Below, piece after piece: positions 25,508 through 36,002 of a DNA stretch of 64,000 bases. Made by a program: the position numbers and the translations under genes. The stretch is from the NCBI RefSeq assembly GCF_022201045.2, contig NC_068561.1, forward strand, positions 19,656,501-19,720,500. Reading direction: 5' to 3'. Under the pieces are notes generated by a model that saw only the letters and a list, made by a program, of their open reading frames with translations, ran no database searches and was not told where the DNA came from. Numbering within the stretch: the stretch's first letter is position 1; every line of letters starts with the position of its first letter. Source of the stretch: Citrus sinensis (Eukaryota > Streptophyta > Magnoliopsida > Sapindales > Rutaceae).

Positions 25508-25560
25508 AAACCCTAGAAACAAAACCTAGCTATAAATACGCTTCAGTAAGATAGGGTTTA
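25508..25560 (+). promoter_or_regulatory. eL21 core promoter: telo-boxes and TATA
   Basis: AAACCCTAG (25508-25516), TATAAATA (25531-25538) and an inverted telo-box TAGGGTTTA (25552-25560) lie within 125 bp of the eL21 start codon. Telo-boxes are characteristic of plant ribosomal-protein promoters and link expression to growth. Confidence 0.75.
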
Positions 25561-25630
25561 AGCCCCCGCTACACACACTCACATCTCTTTCCTCTTCTCC
25601 AGAGAGAAAAAAGGAGCAGAGTACTCAAAC

Positions 25631-27044
25631 ATGCCGGCAGGTCACGGTTTGAGGTCCCGAACAAGGGATTTGTTCGCACGCCCCTTCAGAAAGAAGGGTT
25701 ACATCCCCTTGTCCACTTACCTTAGGACTTACAAAATCGGCGACTACGTTGACGTCAAAGTGAACGGCGCCGTTCACAAAGGTATGCCCCACAAGTTCTA
25801 CCATGGGCGTACAGGCCGTGTCTGGAATGTCACCAAGCGCGCCATCGGCGTGGAGATTAACAAGCAGGTATGTTTCGTTTTCTGTTTCCCTTGTGTTTTT
25901 TGTTAATTATTTTTTGGGGTTTTTTTATTGTATTTCTGAAAAAAGTGGTTCCTTAAGATTTGGAAATGGTTTGATAACGTTTTTTGTAATTTGGGTTTGT
26001 TCTGATTTTGTGGCTAATGGGTTCTTTTTAGCACTAGGGTTTGTTGATATGGTGTGATCGGTGTTATTAATGAATAACTGTTAGGCCAGATCTACTTGCC
26101 GTGCGTATTTAGTTTTGATATACTTGTTGATTTTTGATTGGGTGATGGCTGTGTTATTTGATACTTTATATGATGCGTTAGATTTATATTGGTTTGTAAT
26201 TTGGGTAACTTAATGTTGGGTGCTCTGCATATTTGTTGACCCGATATTATCAATTTTAAGCTTAATGTATCTCTTTTCTGTGCTGACTAGGTTAAATTTT
26301 TCATGCCATTTTGGTTTTACAGCTTCTATGTGAATTGCCTGATGAGTTAGCTCGAAAATAGCTGTTCTGTTGTTGAGTTGATTGATAATTATGTTCGAGG
26401 AGAACTGTTGCTGAACAAACTTTCACTGTTTTTCTTTTATGGTACATTGAAATTGAGTCTTCAAAATGTTGGTTGTGTAAACTTCTTTTGATTTTGGTAA
26501 TAACTTGTTGGCCAGATGTTCTGTTTGAATTGATTTTCTATCATCTGAATGGACAAAGTTGTGTTTGTATGCCAATTGAATTTTGTTTCCTTCAAAGTTT
26601 TAATTTGTCCCTTCCATTCACTTGCTCTGGGGAGGTACTCATTGATATGGCTCTCATCATATTTAATGACTTCTTACTTGGTGATTCTGTATTATTGTAA
26701 CTTGCTTGAATTGGTTATAATTGTCGGCATTTGCGTTTTTTGATGATAAAAAACTGAATTGCATTGGAATATGCATCTGTGACCAGGTTGGTAACAGGAT
26801 CATCAAGAAGAGGATTCATGTTCGTGTGGAGCATGTTCAACCTTCAAGGTGTACCGAGGAGTTCAAGCTGAGGAAGAAGAAGAATGATGAGCTCAAGGCA
26901 GATGCTAAGGCAAGAGGTGAGGTCATCAGTACAAAGAGGCAGCCAAAGGGCCCTAAACCAGGTTTCATGGTGGAAGGTGCAACATTGGAAACTGTCACTC
27001 CTATTCCTTATGATGTCGTCAATGATCTTAAGGGTGGTTACTAG
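25631..27044 (+). CDS. RPL21: 60S ribosomal protein eL21 (RPL21)
   Basis: The exons are 25631-25867 and 26787-27044, joined by one 919-bp GT-AG intron in phase 0, giving 164 residues, the family's usual plant length. The start [20 protein letters not shown] and the phrases [20 protein letters not shown] and [20 protein letters not shown] are diagnostic of eL21. The second exon begins [20 protein letters not shown] and ends [10 protein letters not shown]. The basic, lysine-rich body binds rRNA in the large cytosolic subunit. The upstream telo-boxes agree with a ribosomal-protein gene. The frame is intact with no sign of pseudogenisation. It is one of several expected family members, so which paralog it is cannot be said. 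Confidence 0.97.
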
Positions 27045-28188
27045 GTTATCTTTTTGGTATTGTTGCTGTTTTGTTACTTGTTGCAGACTTTTCTGGACAT
27101 GGTCTTATTTGGATGTATTTTCATCCTTATTAGTTTTGTTTTTGGAGAGGAACTGCAATTGCAGAGATGTTTATTTTTAATCTTCATTTTATATTAGAAA
27201 CAAGAGATGTTTTCCGATGCAAAGTTGTATGCTTGTGAGAATGTGGTGTGGATAAGGGCTCAAAAGAGTGTTCAAATTATGCTTTTAAGTTTCAGCTGAG
27301 CTGGACTGCCTGCAAATCTTTATCATTATCATCCCGCATTGTCGTCACCGTACTGTCTGATATTTGCTTCACAGAAAGCAGTAGCACATTTGGAGTTTGA
27401 ATGTTGTATTTATAGTGCTTTGACAGTTATGCAAATCTTAAATGAGATCCCAAGATGAAACTAGAGTTGATGCATTTGTTCTTCTACCCTTGGTTTCTTA
27501 GAATTAGCTAAACCCACATTCTGATAAGTTCTTTTTCGTGATTCCTATTTGCCCTTTGATGCCTCAAGATTTTTTTGTGTTTTATTCTAGTGGTGAATCT
27601 AAGTTACAAAGTGCTGCGTATTCTGTTGAGTCGACATATGTGAAGTGTGCTGGACAGAGTTGTGCGGTTCATTCTGTCTCTCGTTGGAGCAACAAATGAA
27701 AATGTTTTGGGGTCCGTTTTGTCATTGTTCAGGCCTCAGGTTATATCTTCTGCAATGAAAAAGGAGAATTTCTACCATCGTTGAAGAGCAGACGCAGCTT
27801 TTGCTAAACCTGTCGATGGCATTTAGATTTAACCAAGTTCGAGGGAGAATTAGGAATCACGTCAATCCAAACTGACCTAAGTGTATATATGACTATTGAG
27901 AAACATTGAATTGGTTTGAAAATTGGTTGTATAAGCCGGAAGTTTCCAAATGGCACAATTTAAGTTGCATGCTCAAAGTAAAGAATAAGTTCTTTGGTCA
28001 AGAAGCTTGTCACAAGTACTTCAAAAAGTGACTTGACACATTCTATCATTCAATTTATTCTTTCTTTTAGCAAGTTTTCAGCAGTGGTTGTCCCTTATAT
28101 TATAGGAGTCCAGGCATCAAAGAACAACTTCTTTCATTTCTTACAGAGAGGAAAGTCTTGAGTCAAGAGTGGCTGAATCAGAGTTAGA
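27045..28188. other. eL21 3' region and intergenic DNA
   Basis: The first few hundred bases are presumably the eL21 3' untranslated region. The rest shows no gene. A TATA-like stretch near 28094-28105 may serve the defensin-like gene that follows. Confidence 0.5.
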
Positions 28189-28904
28189 ATGATGAGGAAA
28201 GCTCCCATGTTCTTCCCAGTTTTGCTTCTTCTTGTTTCAGGTGTTTTTTTTTTTCTCTTTCAACCATATAAACTGATCATTGTTTCGATTCATGCATGGT
28301 CTTAAACTTTTATTTTACGTCTGTCTTTATATCTCTCTGAAGCGTGAACATTGCTACACACAATGAGTGTTGTTGAAATGAGTGAATGAATTGCTCTTAA
28401 CATATTTGTATGGAATCAGACTCCAATGATGCAAAGGAAAAATAAAAGAAAAATCTTGGCTGCCACTGTAAGTATTGGCCTCCCGCTGGTTTTTGTTTGG
28501 GGGGGGGGGTTGTGGTTAGGTCCTTTCAACAAGTGGTATCAGTCAGGACCTAGTTTGAAAGGAGATGGATCACTCCACCTAATAGGCCATTATTTTGTGT
28601 TGAATACACCAATATTTGAACAAACAATACAGAGAAAAGTATTTACAGTATTAGAATCAAAACATAGAAAGCGTCACCTACTCGCATATTCTAATTAGTT
28701 TTCCTAATTCATTTTCCAGCTTTGGCTCTCCATGATGTGGATGCAGCAAGGATTCCTGAGCACACATGCCACAAGCTAATCAATTCGAATAAATGTGAGT
28801 CGCAGAAATGCATCCAGGAATGTTCAGAACAATTCAGTGGTGTGGGAGAGTGCAAGCAGACCTTTTGTTTTTGCACTTATTACTGTAAAGATCCTCCAAT
28901 GTGA
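28189..28904 (+). CDS. Defensin-like peptide 1
   Basis: The exons are 28189-28240 and 28720-28904, with a phase-1 GT-AG intron of 479 bp that separates signal peptide from mature peptide, the classic layout of plant defensin-like (DEFL) genes. The precursor has 78 residues: a hydrophobic signal (MMRKAPMFFPVLLLLVS), a short pro-region, then eight cysteines spaced C-X8-C-X4-C-X3-C-X9-C-X4-C-X1-C-X3-C. The C-X3-C and C-X-C pairs fit the cysteine-stabilised alpha-beta fold, and GECKQTFC is a gamma-core-like loop. It is probably secreted; an antimicrobial or signalling role is inferred from the family only. It lies on the strand opposite to the two sister genes. Confidence 0.88.
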
Positions 28905-29260
28905 TTACAATTTTTTTCTATTTTAATTCCCTCTTCCTCTCTTTATCTATCGTCGCTGTTAAACGAATTTTGATCTTTTGCCATTTACACAACATCAAGG
29001 GTAAGTTGCTTAAATCGTGCTATGATGAAGAAGGAATTTGCTTGAATATACATCTTCGCACCATTAGAATACAATGAGTAGGTAATAGTATCGATACCTT
29101 GCTCAGTCATTCTTCACTGCGGACTAATTTGTAATTTAAAAAAAAAAAAAATCTAACAATTTATGAAAAATAAAATACCTGAAACTTCAAATTAAAATTT
29201 TATTCTCTTATAAATTTATTCATCATGATGCTTGTAAGCTGGTACATGATATACAGGACA
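28905..29260. other. Short intergenic gap
   Basis: AT-rich DNA between the convergent defensin-like genes 1 (+) and 2 (-); nothing else was seen. Confidence 0.6.
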
Positions 29261-29700
29261 CTAACCACAGGTCCAAACGCAAACGCAGGCATAGCCTGTC
29301 ATTTCACGATTTTGAACGCAGGTGCCACTCTTTTGATTGTGTCTCTCGAAGCACTTTTGCCCACAATCAAGAAGCGTACATCCTGTTTTATACAATTCCT
29401 CATTGCATCTCTTTTGCGCATCAACATGACCCGCCATCATCATCATTGCAGCTGCAAATATACATATAACAAAAAAAAATGTGAGGATTGAATTGATGAA
29501 AATCAACACAACTCTATATGTGTGTGAGTGTGTGCATATATAAGGAAATGAATAGCTTAATGCATGTACATTTTATACGTAAAGCACATTGTTGTTATTA
29601 TTATTTTTATAAGACGAGACACAAGTAAAGCAGTTTTAGATTTGAAACCTGAGAAAATAAGAACAAACATGAAGACGTGGATGTGAGTGAGCTTCCCCAT
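29261..29700 (-). CDS. Defensin-like peptide 2
   Basis: Minus-strand exons are 29649-29700 and 29261-29451, with a 197-bp phase-1 GT-AG intron, giving 80 residues. Exon 1 encodes MGKLTHIHVFMFVLIFS, and the signal peptide continues with AAMMMMAGHVDA in exon 2. The mature part has eight cysteines, C-X8-C-X4-C-X3-C-X10-C-X10-C-X1-C-X3-C, ending CVCVWTCG. It shares exon lengths (52 and 191 bp) with defensin-like gene 3, so the two are recent tandem duplicates. A TATA-like run (TATATATAT, 29798-29809) lies about 100 bp upstream. It is probably secreted; the activity is unknown. Confidence 0.9.
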
Positions 29701-29797
29701 AACCAGTGAAGATTTAATAGGCTGTATTTCTTTTTCCTTTTTTTTTTTTAAAAATAAATATATTGGACGAGATGATTCGTCTAAAGGGAATGAGAGA

Positions 29798-29809
29798 ATA
29801 TATATATAG
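29798..29809 (-). promoter_or_regulatory. TATA-like box of defensin-like gene 2
   Basis: A CTATATATATATTC-type run lies about 100 bp upstream of the ATG at 29700. Confidence 0.45.
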
Positions 29810-30701
29810 AGGTTCTGGGAAGATAACACAGTAAAATCTAAGCTGGATTCCTTTATCTTGCAAGTTATTAATTGTTGCACCTTCATACAAAATGTCCATT
29901 TCGTCTTCATAAACCAAATGTTTTGAATTGGGGATTATGGGCAATTTTCGGTTTTCATCTATCTCTATATGGAAACAAGAGAGAATGCTCAATGAATAAG
30001 AAGGAGATGATTGCATTGGTTTTTTTGAAATCTATCTTTACTGGTAAGAGTGTATAACCAAAGCAACAAATTAAAAACATTAGATACACTACAAATACTT
30101 TCTAAGGTAAAGATACTAAATATTTCTATAAATGGAGAAATTCTAAAATTCCCTCCTGCCGTAGAAAGAATGAACTTAAAATTTATAACTGTTTCCTACC
30201 ATTTAAAATGATAATAATCTTTTTAAAGTTTATGATTTTATTTCTTAATTAATAAAGATAATTTTGGACTTTTATAATATATATGAAATTATAATAAGTA
30301 TAAAAGTGATTCTCGAAATATATTTTGAAAAAAAACTACTCATTTCGTATTTTTAAAAATTTATTGTATGCTAGAGTGATTTTACCAAAAGTTATTTTTA
30401 AAAAAAATTGCCAAATATCAAAATTAGCTTTTAATTTTTTATAATCACTTCAGAATCTCTCAAAAGTAATCCCAAACGAACCCTTACACTGAGGGGATCT
30501 CATTCAGTATTGCACTTAAGTTGGATCGAGTCCTTAAGACATTTTTGAATCACAGGATGCACAAAGTTAGGGTGATATACATATAAAGAATAATTTTCTT
30601 ACGACGACATCTCATTTTAACAAAGCAAAGACAGCGCTAAAATACATATTTCAAAACATTAATAGGCAAACAAATATGGCATCCACTTTACCAAAATTTA
30701 T

Positions 30702-30742
<41 letters not shown>

Positions 30743-31516
30743 GCATCCTCACTACAGAAGACCTATATATTTTTTTAGCAGAGCTATGCAGCCAGTTGCG
30801 TTCTATTGAAATATAGTATATGCTCATAGTGGGTTAATGAGTTAATAATGAAAATTAAGTGATTTTTAAATGATGATACCATTTTGTACCTTAAATAAAT
30901 ATTTTGATGAACAGTTTTGTACTCGTAACACATAATTCTAAAAATTTTAAAATAATGTTTTATTCAACACACCTTTCATATATTATGCCAAAACAGACCT
31001 CATTTAAACCATTTTCAGTTATCAGTACATAACTTTTTATTTCCACTACACCCTTAAAATAAATTTCACATACCGATTATATTGTTGCTTGTCATTTGCT
31101 AAACAAGGCCTTATTTATTTATTTATTTATTTGCCCCCCATCCCCTCATTTCATTCTACAAGATTAATTATCAAGATTTTATTTTAACGGAATTGTATCA
31201 AGATTACCGAAATCAATAATACGGAATCAACGAAGCATACACCACGTCAACCAAGTGAGAATTTAGGCTGTTAGCTAGGTTGATTAAAATAAAAATTATT
31301 GCTATTAGAAAAAGAAAAAAAAAAACCCCATAAAGGGAAAACTGAATTGATCAATAATACAAACTAAAATATTGAAAATTATTTTATTTTATTTATTTAT
31401 TTTGCCAGGTACTCCAACAAAATTTAGAGATATAAACAAACAGTAGTACAAAATTCTAATGCAAAGTTTGTATTCCCAACTCATTGTATGTGCCCCAGCC
31501 AGCATTAATTATAAGA
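29810..31516. other. Intergenic between defensin-like genes 2 and 3
   Basis: No gene was seen. The DNA is AT-rich with a (TA)n run at 30704-30739. A short open frame near 29996-30046 starts with hydrophobic codons but has no matching second exon. Confidence 0.55.
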
Positions 31517-31875
31517 TCAACAGTCCCAAAAGCAATAACAGTCATAGCCGGTGTGTGCTCCATTTTCAATACACTCGCCGAAGCCCCGTTTGTTTATGTA
31601 TTTGTTGATGCATTTTGCGCGACAATCTTCAAGGCTGCAGTTGGGATTCGATTTCTCTTCGCATCTCTTCACTTGGGCATCAACTCGACGCACCGCCATC
31701 AATGCAGCTGCAAAAATATTACAAAATTATAAATAAATTTTTTTTAAAAAAAAAATTTAAAATATGTACAACAAATTCATGATTCCAGGATCGTTAGTGT
31801 CGATTGAAATAGTTTTCACAGACCCGAGAGAATAAGGAGGAAGACAAAAATGTTGTTAAAAGAGAGCTTAGCCAT
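31517..31875 (-). CDS. Defensin-like peptide 3
   Basis: Minus-strand exons are 31824-31875 and 31517-31707, with a 116-bp phase-1 GT-AG intron, giving 80 residues. The signal peptide is MAKLSFNNIFVFLLILS plus AALMAVRRVDA. The eight cysteines are spaced C-X7-C-X4-C-X3-C-X12-C-X10-C-X1-C-X3-C and end CYCFWDC. Exon sizes equal those of defensin-like gene 2, and the acceptor context GCAGCTGCA is the same in both. TATAAATTAA lies at 31953-31962, about 80 bp upstream of the ATG. It is probably a secreted CS-alpha-beta peptide; the target is unknown. Confidence 0.9.
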
Positions 31876-33167
31876 CGCTAATTACAAGTTGAAAATTGGT
31901 TGGTGAATATAAATTACTATTTGAGAGTGCTCCGGGGTCTTTTGTGTTGGTATTAATTTATAGGGTAAAGGCTGATGATTTTTTATTTTCCTTTTTTGGG
32001 AAAGAATATATGTTACGAGTTGAATTTGACATTCAGATATTTAACTCTGATTTGTTTTTTTGCCGTGAATATATTAAAAATTAATTATGCGAATATGCAC
32101 TTTCTTACCCGATCATGTTACCCATTATTTTTTTTCCTTTAATGAAGGATTATAATCACGTGGTCAAAATCATTATTATATTCTTTCCAAGTAAGGGATT
32201 GCCGATCCGGTGTTCCCCTTTTTGTATTTTTATTTTCATTTGTTGATTTTATGTTGTTTACTTGTTTTTTTTTTTTTTTGTTGTTTTTACGATGGTTTTG
32301 GGTGATCATAAGAGAACTACTTTGATTTTGGTGAAGCAGTTGCATTGCGCTTTGCTTATAGCTTGCTGATGAGGTTAATTTATTTCTATTAACTATCAAG
32401 TCGGATTTGTAACATGTCTTCAAACTTTAGTAGTAAACTTTTGAGTTTTTTTTATTGTACAGATATTGTAGAGACTTAAACCCTTTACTTTAAAGTTTAA
32501 AGAATGAGGTGTCAACCAACCCAATCAAAGATTTATTGGTAATTAAGATGAACAAAACTTGAAATATATAAAGTCATCTTAAAAGTCTAAATGTTTGCAT
32601 TCTCTTTAATATTTTTCTCTGAATGTAAATAAATATTGTATAAAAACGAGGTAATGACTCTAAATAATAAAATATTGTCCCAAACAATTTTTGAAAAAAG
32701 TTTATCTCATCTTAAACCTTTTATATAATATATTATATATTCTTTACAACATACAAATAATTATTACTAAGTGGAGGACAAGTTTCTTAAGAGGGAATCT
32801 AAGAAAAAATTATAACTTATTATAATGCGAAATTTATTCTTGTTTAGACATAATCCAAATCATGATTACATGGACGTTATTCTTCTATACAATATCATTA
32901 TATATAAATTTTCCGTTTATTATTATATAAACGGAAAATTATATTTATATTTATATCTATCTCCGCAGACAAAAATATACAGAATTGAACCAAGGAAACA
33001 AAAAAAATAAAAAAAAATTGTATGCTACTACATAATATATACAACATGTAACATATAGGGGGCGGAGCCATGGCCGTAGACTTTTACAAAATCCCTAAGT
33101 TTTTTAAATAAAATATGATAATTTTAGTGTAAAATCTCTATTTTAATTAACCAGGCTGAAGGTTTGC
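31876..33167. other. Intergenic; promoter of defensin-like gene 3 and a hairpin
   Basis: No gene was seen. A perfect 14-bp inverted repeat lies at 32907-32940. The rest is AT-rich. Confidence 0.55.
32907..32940. repeat. Perfect 14-bp inverted repeat, 6-nt loop
   Basis: AATTTTCCGTTTAT (32907-32920) and ATAAACGGAAAATT (32927-32940) are exact reverse complements separated by TATTAT. Confidence 0.9.
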
Positions 33168-33222
33168 CTGAGAAAACAAGGATAGCAAGGAAAACATGGC
33201 TGCAAGAAAGCTCAGCAGCCAT
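33168..33222 (-). pseudogene. Orphan signal-peptide exon of a fourth defensin-like gene
   Basis: The minus strand encodes MAAELSCSHVFLAILVFS plus one phase-1 base, the same design as exon 1 of defensin-like genes 2 and 3 (M-x-x-L-x, then a hydrophobic run ending F/L-S). The expected donor is GC rather than GT (TCAG followed by GCAAAC). No cysteine-rich second exon was found in the next ~1.2 kb before the promoter of gene 3. It is most likely a truncated duplicate; an exon with a GC donor and a distant partner is not excluded. Confidence 0.5.
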
Positions 33223-35822
33223 TGTAAATGATGAGATCTAATTGTACAAATAATTATGTCACGTTAATAATGCATATTCATGTTGTTGTGTGTGATATAC
33301 ATTCATACATTTACTTACAGGGGAGAAAGTCTCATTAAATTAGAAAGTGTTAAACGTTTTGAGTTTGTGGGAGGGTTCTAATAATATGCCTACCCAATGT
33401 GTTGACTCATCAAATTAACTAGATCGTGAAATGCTTCTAATTTCATTCATTGACTATGATTAATTTGGGACAAAGCTTTACAATGATTCTGTGTCTGTGT
33501 TTGTGTTTGAAAGGAATGCTTTTGTATTGGTAAAGCCATTCAGTGATTCCGGGAGCAGAATCACAGTAAGCTCCCCAAACGCAATTATTCTAAGCTACCC
33601 TTTTAAATTGAACTGATAAGCTACTTAATTAAATTTTCATGATCTACTCTCAAAAACTTATTGTTGAAGTGATTTTTCCCAACTCACTGACCAATCGAGG
33701 CCGATCAACTCTACAATTAAGCCATTTTATAAGGACAATTTACCTATTCAATGCAATTTCAAAAGCCAATGCAAACGGCGGGGTGGCTTGTCACCTCCAG
33801 GTGGGTGGGTGTACACAAGAATGTGGGATAATTAAATTCCCACTAACTCAAGAAAATTTTGGAGCTATGCTACCATTAACATATTTTTTAGATTTATGGA
33901 ACACCCTCTACGAGAACCTGAACAGACCAGCAAGCTGCAGTTTGTTGAATGTTGAAAATTGGAACATTAAGAATACAATACATTGGCTGCATAGTATAAT
34001 ATCCTACACTCTTGATTATAGTATATTACTCTTGATGAACATACATTATATTGCATGCATCAAACTTAGTGGGCGGCGTTGTAGTAACAGTGACTAAGCA
34101 TATTTGTAAAATTAATGAAAAACGACAGAATGCAGATGGTTTGATCGGTGAATAAGACACATATACAGTATGCAATTTTCATTCGAATAATTTATCCATG
34201 ACTGACTGAGGTCGTTGTCCGTAATTAGAGCTTGCCTAAACATACAAGAAACTTAACCAAATGCATGCCCATAGTTTTCTTCCCCCCCCCCCCCAAAAAA
34301 AATAAATAAAGAAAATTCATTCAGGAGACAAACTTACAATGTATCAAAAATAATATATAGCTCGATAATCTTCAATAAAACAGTGAAATTTTGAGATTAC
34401 AAATTTGTGCTAACCTTCAAGTGTAATACTCAAAGATTATTTAATAAAACCTTGATGCATGTGCACAAAATTACTTTTAAAATTTACAAATGCCATAAAT
34501 TTAAATATATTTCGATAAAGATTAACTATTGCTTTCCAATATAAGATAAAAAGTGCTAAAATGGTAAAACTATTTTACAAATGAATTAAAATTCAATACT
34601 CAGCTAAGTTTATGCTAAGCATTGGATCAACGATCAGTAATTAAGTGAGGCTCACATGGAGCAATTGCGGACAAACGTACATACATATACATATATACAA
34701 TAAATATGTTTAATGTTTGTAGTGCTTTACCGTTTACCCATTGTCGAACTATCATGTATTAATAGAGATTGAGTTTAGTGAGAATTTCTCACTTTTCAAA
34801 TTTTATGAGAGTATCTGTTTCACATTATAACAATTCAAGAAAATTTGTACTTTCACCGAATTTTAACTTTTTAAATAAATGTAAGATAACTATCCCTATT
34901 GTTTATCTCATCTACAAACCATCAACATTAATCTTTATAAAAAATTTATCCTAATCCTTTCTAATAAAATATTTATTTGTGAATCCTTCTAAAAATACTT
35001 ATTTAGCCTTTTTTTTTCTTATTGTACAAACTTTACATATATACAAAATTCATTTGAAAACCTACTTAAAAAGCTATCAATCAAATGTATCTGGTATAAC
35101 ATTTCGAATAGAATTTATTTGAAATTGAGTTTTTTATCTTATAAATACCTCTCTAAATTTCTCAACTCAACACATATAACATATCGAAATATTAAAAATA
35201 AAAGAAAGGGTATATAAGATAATCTCAAAATAATCTTATCCAAAAACTTAAAATTTAAACTTATCCTAATGAAAAAAAGGGCAAAAAACTGTTCTAATTA
35301 GTTAAGAAATACCAATTAGGTACTGACACATCCAACAAACCAAATCTGAAAATTTAAATTATGAAGCCAAAGCGAAAGCCGAAGAGGATTGTAATGAAAA
35401 AAGCCAAGTAGTTAAATCACATAAATACCCCCCGATTTTCTCAGAGGGGCAGCCAAATTCGGACCACCCATCACCATTTCCATTACCTTCATATATTGTC
35501 ATCCCACCTTCGAAACACATACTAGAATTCACAAATGAGTCCCCCTCTTTTGTTTTTTTAATCATTTTATTTATATAATCACAAAATTATAATTTTAATT
35601 ATCAAAATCCCCTTTTTTATTTTTCATTTCATTTCTGCAAAACCCTAATTGTCGATCCCCTCTTCTCTCTACAAAGATCCTTTCTTTCTCTCTCTTAACC
35701 TCTCTCTCTCTCTCTTCCAATTCTTTCACTATTCACGAAAGATCCGTACTGATTTCTATATACGATCATTTTTTAGGGTTTAGATTTTGTCGTCAAGGCT
35801 GGCGGGTAATCGGGTCAAGTAA
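33223..35822. other. Intergenic and CCR4 promoter
   Basis: No gene was recognised. The 152-codon open frame at 33639-34097 has no family resemblance. The CCR4 leader region from about 35640 has an AAACCCTAA telo-box-like motif and a CT-rich tract (TCTCTCTCTCTCTC near 35700), both common in plant 5' leaders. Confidence 0.5.
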
Positions 35823-35987
35823 ATGGCGGATCCGCCACGAGTCCGCCACAACTCCGGTAATAATCGTTCTCTTCTTCTTGTTCGGAATCGGACTGTGAGA
35901 CTAGATAGAGGTATTGTTGCTGTTGGTGTTGGATTGAAGGAAGCGGATTTGATAATATCACAGAGCGGTGACGAAAGCCAAGAGTGA
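35823..35987 (+). CDS. Upstream ORF in the CCR4 leader (54 codons)
   Basis: The ATG at 35823 has A at -3 and G at +4, a good plant initiation context. The frame encodes MADPPRVRHNSGNNRSLLLV at its N-terminus, continues with basic then acidic residues, and stops at 35985-35987, only 15 bp before the CCR4 ATG. If the leader is unspliced, scanning ribosomes would meet it first and it would be expected to reduce translation of CCR4. No peptide family was recognised. Alternative transcription start or leader splicing could remove it. Confidence 0.45.
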   Translation: MADPPRVRHNSGNNRSLLLVRNRTVRLDRGIVAVGVGLKEADLIISQSGDESQE

Positions 35988-36002
35988 AACATATAAAGAA
36001 GC

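Larger units (their letters stand above)
21504..25630. other. Gene-poor AT-rich stretch
   Basis: No gene was recognised. Small open frames (for example 23404-23643) have no family resemblance. One MITE-like element lies at 24482-24606. The last ~150 bp are the eL21 promoter and leader. Confidence 0.6.

Noticed and set aside
28505-28560. TGGTATCAG motif resembling a tRNA-Met primer binding site
   Set aside because: It lies in the intron of defensin-like gene 1 with no long terminal repeat or related coding sequence nearby.
29996-30046. Hydrophobic mini-frame followed by GTAAGA, like a signal-peptide exon
   Set aside because: No cysteine-rich exon follows on the plus strand, and the sequence does not resemble the cluster's exon 1.
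33639-34097. 152-codon plus-strand open frame
   Set aside because: It has no domain, no signal peptide and an irregular composition; it lies in intergenic DNA with no splice context.
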